From positions 124,001 through 188,000 of the forward strand of contig NZ_MSDO01000005.1 in NCBI RefSeq assembly GCF_001937195.1: DNA of 64,000 bases, written 5' to 3'. The position numbers and the translations under genes are program-made. Positions 56,002 to 62,827 of this stretch are shown here, piece after piece; position 1 is the first letter of the stretch, and every line of letters begins with the position of its first letter. Origin of the DNA: Salinicola socius (GTDB taxonomy: Bacteria; Pseudomonadota; Gammaproteobacteria; Pseudomonadales; Halomonadaceae). The notes beneath the pieces are model-generated. The model was not told the DNA's origin and did no database searches. It saw only the letters and a list, made by a program, of their open reading frames with translations.

Positions 56002-56294
56002 ATGAGGATGTCGCTATGGATCGTTATATCCGCCAGCGCCTTCGAGAGCGCGCTGGCGGATCGACGGTTAGCCGGGTCTTTCGACATGGATGTCGAAAGA
56101 GGCGCGTCAGGACAGGATGTCCGTACGCGCCGACCCGAAGCGTAGCCGACGATCTGCCAGGGTTTCGCGATTTCGGGCGCGAGAAAGAGGGAGAGCGAAG
56201 AGAGGGCGAGCGTTAAGTCCTCTCTTCAGACCGTGCGATAGGGTGGTAGGACCGTAGGCAGTAGTGTCCTTGCTGAACTTGTCGTGACCACCTT
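56002..56294. other. hairpin-rich 290-bp intergenic stretch
   Basis: Between the purL terminator and the convergent ammonia-lyase gene. Contains three consecutive dyads (56029-56060, 56077-56100, 56101-56131), then a purine-rich tract (56180-56215). No ORF is credible. The stacked hairpins suggest a structured RNA or a REP/BIME-like repeat unit, but only one copy is in the window. Confidence 0.5.
56029..56131. repeat. cluster of three palindromes (REP-like or structured RNA)
   Basis: Dyad 1: TCCGCCAGCGC / GCGCTGGCGGA (11 bp, 10-nt loop). Dyad 2: TCTTTCGACAT-GG-ATGTCGAAAGA (11 bp, 2-nt spacer). Dyad 3: outer GGCGCGT / ACGCGCC with inner GGACA-GGA-TGTCC. All are perfect and almost contiguous. 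Confidence 0.7.
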
Positions 56295-57839
56295 TCAGAT
56301 TTCCGAATAAAGCGCCCAATACCGCGCCCGTATTCGCTCAAGACAGAGCCTGAGCTCGCCATCCAGCGCGCGGTCCTCGGCCACCGGGGCGAAATCTTCG
56401 CGCAGCGTTTCGACCATGGCGGCAAGCGGGGTGGGCAGAGGATCGCCGCGCAGATGGACGCCCTGGAGCCCGGCGAGCAGGGCGGCGGCGGCGACCTGTT
56501 CGGTGAGTTCGAGCACGCGCAGGGCATCGCGGGCGGCGATGGTGCCCATGCTGACCTTGTCCTGGTTGTGGCACTCGGTGGAGCGGGAGAAGACGCTCGC
56601 CGGCATGGTGCCCTTGAGCGCTTCGGCGGCCCAGGCGGAGGCGCCGATCTGTACCGCCTTGAAGCCGTGATTGATCATCGCGCGCTCGGCCGGTGCGCCG
56701 GAGAGGTTGCTCGGCAGGCCGTGGTTGTAGCGGCTGTCGACCAGTAGCGCGAGCTGGCGGTCGAGCAGGTCGGCGACATTGGCGGTCAGTGTCTTGAGGC
56801 TATCCATGGCGAAGGCGATATGGCCGCCGTAGAAGTGACCGCCGTGCATGACATCTCCCGCATCCGGGTCGATCAACGGGTTGTCGTTGGCGCTGTTGAG
56901 CTCGGTTTCGATGAACCCCCGCAGCCAGCCGAGGCTGTCGGCCAGCACGCCCAGCACGTGCGGCGCGCAGCGCAACGAATAGCGATCCTGCAGGCGCTGC
57001 CGCGATGGCAGGTCATCGCTATCGGACTTCTCGCTTTCCAGGTCTTGGCGCAGCCACGCCGCGATGCGCGACTGACCCGGATGCGGTTTGGCCGCGAACA
57101 GCCGGGCTTCGAAATGGTTGGAATTGCCGCGCAGGGCGATCACGTTGAGCGCGGTGATACGGGTGGCGAGCTTCAGCAGGTATTCGGCCCGGCCGAAGGC
57201 CTGGCAGGCCAGCGCGGTCATCACCGCGGTGCCGTTCATCAGCGCCAGGGGCTCCTTGGGGCGCAGCCTTAGCGGTTCCCAGCCGAGCTCGGCATGCGCG
57301 TCGGCTGCCATCCGGACCTCGCCTCGCCAGATCACTTCGCGTTCGCCGCACAGCATCGCCGCCACGTAGGAGAGCGGCGTCAGGTCACCGCTGGCCCCGA
57401 CCGAGCCCTCTTCGGGAATGCGCGGCAGCAGGTCTTCCCGCAGGCAGGCGTGAAGACGCTCGAGCAGCGCGAAGCGCACGCCGGAAACTCCCTGGCACAG
57501 CGACTGCAGGCGAGCGACGAGCACCGCGCGTGCCGCCTCGGGTTCGAGAAAGCGACCCAGCCCGCAGCCATGGAACGTGTACAGCTGGCGCGGCAGCGCC
57601 TCGACCTGAGAGAGCGGAATCGCGGTGACGCAGGAGTCGCCGTAGCCGGTAGTGATACCGTAGATCTGCCCCTCGCGATCCAGCAGGCCGTCGACCACCG
57701 ACGCACCCCGGTCGATCCGCGCTCGCCATTGCGGATCCGCCTCGAGTGTCGATTCGGCACGGCGCTCGCTCAGCGCGATGACGGATTCGATGGAGAGCGG
57801 CGTGGGGCCGAAGGTAACCTGCGGGATGTTCGGGGGCAT
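56295..57839 (-). CDS. aromatic amino acid ammonia-lyase (HAL/PAL/TAL family), outside a hut operon
   Basis: A 514-residue MIO-dependent lyase that removes ammonia from His, Phe or Tyr. The Ala-Ser-Gly triad that forms the MIO electrophile is in VGASGDLTPLSY near residue 145; YGITTGYGDS near 59 carries the catalytic Tyr loop and TFHGCGLGRF near 88 the substrate-selectivity region. That region is not the NLxxSH form typical of true histidine lyases and resembles lyases found in aryl-polyene or flexirubin clusters, which use tyrosine. No hutU/I/G or polyene genes are adjacent. ATG 57839 has a weak ribosome-binding site. Confidence 0.85.
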   Translation of the reverse strand: MPPNIPQVTFGPTPLSIESVIALSERRAESTLEADPQWRARIDRGASVVDGLLDREGQIYGITTGYGDSCVTAIPLSQVEALPRQLYTFHGCGLGRFLEPEAARAVLVARLQSLCQGVSGVRFALLERLHACLREDLLPRIPEEGSVGASGDLTPLSYVAAMLCGEREVIWRGEVRMAADAHAELGWEPLRLRPKEPLALMNGTAVMTALACQAFGRAEYLLKLATRITALNVIALRGNSNHFEARLFAAKPHPGQSRIAAWLRQDLESEKSDSDDLPSRQRLQDRYSLRCAPHVLGVLADSLGWLRGFIETELNSANDNPLIDPDAGDVMHGGHFYGGHIAFAMDSLKTLTANVADLLDRQLALLVDSRYNHGLPSNLSGAPAERAMINHGFKAVQIGASAWAAEALKGTMPASVFSRSTECHNQDKVSMGTIAARDALRVLELTEQVAAAALLAGLQGVHLRGDPLPTPLAAMVETLREDFAPVAEDRALDGELRLCLERIRARYWALYSEI

Positions 57840-57934
57840 GCAGCGGCGTCCGATTGAACTGATGGAGCGCCGAGTTTAGCCGCGGGCGGCATCCCCCGGC
57901 TAGCGGATGCCGCGGGACGCAGTTCTCGGCGGGT

Positions 57935-58249
57935 CTATTCGGGACGCCTGGCAGTATGGAAGAAACGGACCGAGGGTTCGCCGTCGATCAGCGGCGCGGT
58001 GCCTGCCTTGAACGGCGGGTAGTGCGGCATCTGCATGTGGTGCTCGAAGGCAGCACGATCGCGATAGACCTCATGAAGCACGACGACATCCTCGTTGCCC
58101 TCCGGGGTCAGCACGTCGAATGCCAGGCAGCCTTCCTCGTTGGTCAGGGATTCACTGGCGTCGTTGTGCGCCAGCGCGAGAAAGGCCGGCATCTGGCCCG
58201 GCTTGATCTGAAATTCGGCAATGACCACGAAGTGGGTGGCATCGGCCAT
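57935..58249 (-). CDS. antibiotic-biosynthesis-monooxygenase (ABM/YgiN-like) domain protein
   Basis: A 104-residue dimeric alpha-beta barrel protein. The ATG at 58249 has a GGGAGA box. The ABM domain reads VVIAEFQIKPGQMPAFLALAHNDA then EGCLAFDVLTPEGNEDVVVLHEVYRDRAAFEHHMQMPHY (each split for description), with His/Tyr positions as in quinol or heme-degrading monooxygenases. The substrate is unknown. It lies between the ammonia-lyase and a hypothetical gene on the same strand, 95 bp before the lyase start, and could share its transcript. Confidence 0.85.
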   Translation of the reverse strand: MADATHFVVIAEFQIKPGQMPAFLALAHNDASESLTNEEGCLAFDVLTPEGNEDVVVLHEVYRDRAAFEHHMQMPHYPPFKAGTAPLIDGEPSVRFFHTARRPE

Positions 58250-58328
58250 GATGATCTCCCTTATCGATGTCGAAACGGTCGTGGGAACGGGCTGCGGAGC
58301 GGTTGCCGCCAGCGCGTCTTTACTGACC

Positions 58329-58760
58329 TCAGTGTACGCGTGGTGCCTCGCCCATGCCGAGACGTTCCTGGAATTCGGCAACGGCGCTCTTGAGCAGTTC
58401 CAGCAGTCCGGGAATCAGCGCCACGCCCTGATCCGGCCCCTCGACGAACTGCTCCACGCTGACGTGCACGGCTTCGTTGTGCACCACCAGCTTGGCGGCT
58501 TTCAGCGTGTTCATCACATCGTTGGCGGTTTCCAGCAGCAGCGTGCGATGGGTGGCAGGAGCAGCCTGCCACACGCCGGGCAGCATCAATTGGAAGAACG
58601 CGGGCTCGTCGGTGGCGACGACCAGCACGAATTCCAGCTGATCCTGACGGATGCGTGCGGCCTGCGCGTCCATCGCCTCGATGTCGATTTCCATGGCGCG
58701 CAGCTGCTCGATGTAACGTTCGAGTGGCGTGGGGGAGGGGTGGGAAGTATCAGCCTGCAT
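58329..58760 (-). CDS. conserved-looking hypothetical protein
   Basis: A 143-residue cytosolic protein from the ATG at 58760. The predicted structure is alpha-helical: a first helix LERYIEQLRAMEIDIEAMDAQ, a central hydrophobic LEFVLVVATDEPAFFQLML strand-helix part, and ETANDVMNTLKAAKLVV. No catalytic motif or family is recognised. The longer open frame upstream overlaps the DeoR gene end and is not used. Same strand as the ABM gene, 79 bp upstream. Confidence 0.6.
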   Translation of the reverse strand: MQADTSHPSPTPLERYIEQLRAMEIDIEAMDAQAARIRQDQLEFVLVVATDEPAFFQLMLPGVWQAAPATHRTLLLETANDVMNTLKAAKLVVHNEAVHVSVEQFVEGPDQGVALIPGLLELLKSAVAEFQERLGMGEAPRVH

Positions 58761-58837
58761 GAAAGCGCTCCGGGCAGAGTCATGTCGTGGGCGCGGTGGC
58801 GCCATGACCCCCATTGTAAGGCAGGGCGCCAAGGCGG

Positions 58838-59605
58838 TCAGGTTTCGGTCGCTGCCGGATGTCTGACCGTGGCGCCGAGGGCTCTGAACGACTCCAGGCG
58901 TTCGTCCGAGGCATCGGTGATCAGCGTCCATTGATGGGGGAACGGGGTCCAGTGCTGCTGGCTCGCGCGACCCAGCTTGGTGGCGTCGGCCATGACGTAG
59001 ACCTCCGCCGCCCGGGAGATCATCGCTTCCTTAAGCCACGCCTGTTCCGGGCTGGCTTCGCACAGCCCCAGCTCGGTGACACCGTCGGCACTGAGAAACA
59101 GTCGGTCGACCGTCAGGCGTGACAGGGCCGCGTGCGCCAGCGGACCGTACGCGGTCATGCTCGAGGCGCGCAGGTCGCCGCCGAGCACGGTGGTGTGTCC
59201 CTCCGGCAGCTGTGTCAGCCAGGGCAGGGCGGCCAGGTTGTTGGTGACCACGTGAAGGCCGCGTCGCTCGCCGAGCCTGGCGGCCAGCGCCGCTGTGGTG
59301 GTGCCGCCATCCAGCAGCACGGTGTCGTTGTCTTCGATGCAACCCAGCGCGCAGTCCGCCAGGCGCGCCTTGACGTCGCCCTGGCGCGTGCGTCGCTGCT
59401 CCAGCGTCAGCTCCGGTTCGCGATGGCCGATGTGGGCTGCCGCCCCACAATAGGTGCGCACCAGCAGGCCCTGGTCGGAAAGCGCGCCCAGATCGCGCCG
59501 GGCGGTCGCTTCGGAGATGCCGAAGTGGCGGCAGAGAGCCTCGATACTGGTGATGCCGGCATGGACGGCTTCCAGCATGTCATGGCGGCGTTTGGCGACT
59601 TTCAT
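58838..59605 (-). CDS. DeoR-family transcriptional regulator of the acid-sugar operon
   Basis: A 255-residue repressor from the ATG at 59605 (GGAG 7 nt upstream). N-terminal winged HTH (about 5-55: GITSIEALCRHFGISEATARRDL) and C-terminal DeoRC sugar-phosphate sensor (about 75-240) with DGGTTTAAL near 102, VVTNN near 121, and GVTELGLCEASPEQAWLK near 178. It is the last gene of the operon that contains the DUF1537 kinase, so its inducer is probably a phosphorylated tetronate or related sugar acid. Confidence 0.9.
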   Translation of the reverse strand: MKVAKRRHDMLEAVHAGITSIEALCRHFGISEATARRDLGALSDQGLLVRTYCGAAAHIGHREPELTLEQRRTRQGDVKARLADCALGCIEDNDTVLLDGGTTTAALAARLGERRGLHVVTNNLAALPWLTQLPEGHTTVLGGDLRASSMTAYGPLAHAALSRLTVDRLFLSADGVTELGLCEASPEQAWLKEAMISRAAEVYVMADATKLGRASQQHWTPFPHQWTLITDASDERLESFRALGATVRHPAATET

Positions 59606-59669
59606 AACAGACTCCTGAACATCAACGATAGTATGCCATAGCGCCCTCCCTGTGACCGGGATCCCGGTT

Positions 59670-60842
59670 TCAACCCTCGATCCAGTCCAGCGTGACTCGA
59701 CTGTACTGAATGCACTGCCGAAATCGCGTAAAGGCAATGTGCAAGGCGTTGTCGGCACTCTGGACGATCGATGGATAGGAATATTCCCGGTTTGCCCGCG
59801 TCGCCGAGTCATTGGTCATGCAGTAGCCGTCGCCGACTTCCAGGTCCCGGCGTCGTGTCCAGGTTTTGCCGCCATCCCGTGAAAGAGCCAGGCTCATTGG
59901 CGCGCGAGGTACGCCCCAGAACGCGCTCTTGCCATGGATCGCATCCTGGTCTCTTAGCTCACCGTGAGATTCGCTATCTTCGATATCGTCGTAGAGTGAC
60001 GTTCTCCTCTCCGTGACGCCGTCGGCATTGATATGGTTGTAAACCATGGCCAGCGTGCCGTTTGCCAATCGAATGCTCTGGATCGATGAGTTGTTGTTGG
60101 GAAGCGTCGTTTTTTCCGGAGCGCTCCAATGGCGACCGTCGTGGGAACGGCTGAGGTAGATATTGTCCGCCCAGCGGCTTCGGTAGAAGGCCACGAGTTC
60201 GCCGGCCTCGAGTTCGATCACGTTCATATGGACGCAACCGACGCTGTCGGGCACCTCATGCTCCTCCCAACGGCGACCACGGTCGCTGGAAACCAGCACG
60301 GCACTGATGTCATCGTTGCCGACCCAGCGTTCACCCGGCTGCGTACGACAATAGAAGACCGGGCATATCCAGTCACCGTTATCGAGGATCACCGGCGGAT
60401 GACGAACGAAAGTGCCGGGGCGATCGAACAGCGTCTCGACCGGCCCCCAGCTTTTTCCTTCATCGACAGAGATGCGTCGACGCACGATCGAAGTGTTCTG
60501 GTGCCCCGATAGCTGGGCGGTGTAGAGCAGCCAGAGCTCGCCATCGCCGGCGTCGAACAGAATCGGGTTCTGCTCGGACCGCGTGTCGTCATCGGACAGC
60601 TTGACCGGCTCGCTCCAGCGCTCGCCATCGGTCGGCAGACGCGAGAGATAGATCGAAATGTCCGGGATGCCTTCCTGAGTCCCGCCGAACCACACGCAGA
60701 GCAGCTCGCCCGAGGGGAGAACGTGAAGATTGGCAGCGTGATTCTGGACGCAGGGGGAGGGCAGCAGTGCATTCAGTCGTGCCGAATCCCCCAAGGCGGG
60801 GCGCAGCTCGCCATCAAAAGTGACTTCACTTACGGTCGTCAT
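59670..60842 (-). CDS. sialidase-fold (BNR/Asp-box) protein, cytoplasmic
   Basis: A 390-residue six-bladed propeller protein of the exo-alpha-sialidase/BNR_2 group. Start ATG 60842 with an AAGGAG box. Asp-box-like repeats (S-x-D-x-G-x-x-W) are SVDEGKSW near residue 127, SSDRGRRW near 193, SRSHDGRHW near 233 and SRDGGKTW near 322. There is no signal peptide, so it works inside the cell, unlike secreted sialidases. Its place between dehydrogenase and regulator genes points to a glycoside or sugar-acid conjugate hydrolase. The true substrate is unknown. Confidence 0.82.
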   Translation of the reverse strand: MTTVSEVTFDGELRPALGDSARLNALLPSPCVQNHAANLHVLPSGELLCVWFGGTQEGIPDISIYLSRLPTDGERWSEPVKLSDDDTRSEQNPILFDAGDGELWLLYTAQLSGHQNTSIVRRRISVDEGKSWGPVETLFDRPGTFVRHPPVILDNGDWICPVFYCRTQPGERWVGNDDISAVLVSSDRGRRWEEHEVPDSVGCVHMNVIELEAGELVAFYRSRWADNIYLSRSHDGRHWSAPEKTTLPNNNSSIQSIRLANGTLAMVYNHINADGVTERRTSLYDDIEDSESHGELRDQDAIHGKSAFWGVPRAPMSLALSRDGGKTWTRRRDLEVGDGYCMTNDSATRANREYSYPSIVQSADNALHIAFTRFRQCIQYSRVTLDWIEG

Positions 60843-60870
60843 GGTCGCTCCTTGGCATCGAGTGGAAAGA

Positions 60871-61773
60871 TCAAGCCAGTGACAGGTGATGGCGGGATGC
60901 GACGATATCCGACAGTTCGGGCACGAATTTTTCACCGTCGCCCTGGGATTCGGCGCTGGCATAGAGATCGCGGACCGCCTTGGCGACACCGGCCTCCACG
61001 TTCATCGCCTCGGCCAGCGAGGCCAGATAGCGCGTGTCCTTGTGGGCATTGCTCAAGGTGAAGCGGTGGGCGTCACGATCGCGCTCGAGGACGTACTGGA
61101 AAAAGGTGCGGTAGAAACCGCTGTCCATGCGCGATCCCCGGATAACGCTATCGAACGTCTGCGGCGTGATGCCAGCCTTGGCACCGATGGTGAGCGCTTC
61201 TGCAAAGATCGCGCCATAGCCCATGGCGAGGAAATTGTTGAGCAGTTTCATGGTATGACCGGCGCCGACCGGGCCGACGTGGATGATCTTCGACGTCCAG
61301 GTCTCGAGGACCGGCCTTACGCGTTCCAGCACGCCATCATCCGCGCCCACGATCGCCTGTAGTTCGCCGGCCGTGGCCTGGGTCGGCGTGCCGCCGAGCG
61401 GCGCGTCGATCAAGTCGAACCCCTCCGCTGCCAGCGATTCGGCGAGCCTGCGCGTGACCGTCGGCTCCGAAGTCGAACAGTCGATGATGACGAGCGCATC
61501 ACGACCCGCCCGTTTGGCGCCGGCGCGGATGCCCGCTTCCCCTTCGATCAGCGCCTCTACCTGGGGTGCGCCGGTCACGCAAAGGAAGACGATGTCACAA
61601 TCGGCGCCAAGCTGAGCGGCGTCTCTCGCCTCGGTGGCCCCTTTGGCGACCAGGTCGTCGATGGGTTGACGGTTACGGTGCGCCAGAACTTCGAGAGGAT
61701 AGCCACCTTTCAGGATATTGCCGGCGATGCCGGCTCCCATGAGTCCCAGTCCTGCAAAACCGATGGTCGGCAT
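60871..61773 (-). CDS. 3-hydroxyisobutyrate-dehydrogenase-family oxidoreductase (GarR/LtnD-like)
   Basis: A 300-residue NAD(P)-dependent beta-hydroxyacid dehydrogenase. Cofactor motif GFAGLGLMGAGIA at residue 5, substrate loop DAPLGGTPTQATAG near 118, and the catalytic Lys in GHTMKLLNNFL near 170. Family members include tartronate semialdehyde reductase (GarR) and L-threonate dehydrogenase (LtnD). Clear AGGAGA box. Next to a DUF1537 kinase, LtnD-like oxidation of a tetronate is an attractive role, with GarR activity the alternative. Confidence 0.88.
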   Translation of the reverse strand: MPTIGFAGLGLMGAGIAGNILKGGYPLEVLAHRNRQPIDDLVAKGATEARDAAQLGADCDIVFLCVTGAPQVEALIEGEAGIRAGAKRAGRDALVIIDCSTSEPTVTRRLAESLAAEGFDLIDAPLGGTPTQATAGELQAIVGADDGVLERVRPVLETWTSKIIHVGPVGAGHTMKLLNNFLAMGYGAIFAEALTIGAKAGITPQTFDSVIRGSRMDSGFYRTFFQYVLERDRDAHRFTLSNAHKDTRYLASLAEAMNVEAGVAKAVRDLYASAESQGDGEKFVPELSDIVASRHHLSLA

Positions 61774-61816
61774 GTCTGTCTCCTATGTGCTCGATAAGAT
61801 TTGTCGTGTTTACGGC

Positions 61817-62827
61817 TCACGCCGCCTTCGGCTTCCGGTGGCTCGCCAGTTCGACCGCCTGACGCAGCGCCTCGATCAGGCTGCGTTCGTCGGCGATACC
61901 CTTGCCGGCGATGTCAAAGGCGGTGCCGTGATCGACCGAGGTACGTACTACCGGCAGGCCGACGGTGACGTTGACGCCGGCTTCCAGGCCCATCACCTTG
62001 ACCGGGCCATGGCCCTGGTCGTGATACATCGCCACCACGCAGTCGAAGTCTCCGCGGCCGGCACGGAAGAACAGCGTGTCGGCGGGCAGAGGGCCTTCGA
62101 CGTTCCAGCCGCGCTCGCGCAACGCCTTGATCGCCGGGACGATCTTTTCCTCCTCTTCGCCATAACCGAACAGACCGTTCTCGCCGGCATGCGGATTGAT
62201 ACCGCAGACCGCGATGCGCGGATCGTGCTGTCCGGCACGCGCCAGCGTTTCGTGGGCACGTTCGATCGTGCGAGTCACCAGGCCGGGCTCGATGCGTGCG
62301 ATGGCGTCGATGATGCCGATATGGGTAGTGACATGTATCACCTTCATTTTCGGTGTCACCAGCATCATCGAGACCTCATCGGTGCCGGTGAGGTGGGCCA
62401 GGAGTTCGGTATGGCCGGGAAACAGATGGCCGCCGGCGTGCAGCGCTTCCTTGTTGAGCGGGGCGGTGCAGATCGCGTTCAGCTCGCCGGACTCGATCAG
62501 CTCCACGGTTCTGGCGATGTACTGGTAGGCGGCATCGCCGGCGACGCTGGAGACGGCACCCCAGGGGAGATCGTCCGGAATGAGGCCGAGATCGATACAC
62601 TCCAGCGTGCCGCGTTCGAAGCGCGCTTCACTGGGGGATTCGACGGTGTGTAGCTCGAGCTTCGAACCGACGATGGCCATTGCCTTGCGCAGGCGTCCGG
62701 CGTCACCGATGACCAGCGGGCAGCAGATATCGTGAACCGCGTCGTGGGCGAGCGCGCGGACGATGACTTCGGGGCCGATGCCGGCGGCATCGCCCATGGT
62801 GATACCAATGACGGGACGTTCGCTCAT
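61817..62827 (-). CDS. pdxA2: 4-phospho-D-threonate/erythronate dehydrogenase-type PdxA2
   Basis: A 336-residue metal- and NAD-dependent dehydrogenase of the PdxA family. ATG 62827 with AAGGACA box, overlapping the kinase stop by 4 nt (ATGA). Motifs are ITMGDAAGIGPEV near residue 9, TAPLNKEALHAGG near 125, the metal His in THIGIIDA near 166 and YHDQGHGPVK near 268, and NPHAGENGLFG near 211. True PdxA acts in vitamin B6 synthesis and is usually near ksgA/surA. Beside a DUF1537 kinase it is the PdxA2 that oxidatively decarboxylates 4-phospho-D-threonate to DHAP. Confidence 0.88.
   Translation of the reverse strand: MSERPVIGITMGDAAGIGPEVIVRALAHDAVHDICCPLVIGDAGRLRKAMAIVGSKLELHTVESPSEARFERGTLECIDLGLIPDDLPWGAVSSVAGDAAYQYIARTVELIESGELNAICTAPLNKEALHAGGHLFPGHTELLAHLTGTDEVSMMLVTPKMKVIHVTTHIGIIDAIARIEPGLVTRTIERAHETLARAGQHDPRIAVCGINPHAGENGLFGYGEEEEKIVPAIKALRERGWNVEGPLPADTLFFRAGRGDFDCVVAMYHDQGHGPVKVMGLEAGVNVTVGLPVVRTSVDHGTAFDIAGKGIADERSLIEALRQAVELASHRKPKAA

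Noticed and set aside
55993-56294. Small protein gene of 66-70 residues in the hairpin region
   Set aside because: Reading frames on either strand exist only because of the palindromes; composition is Arg-rich and no start signal is convincing.
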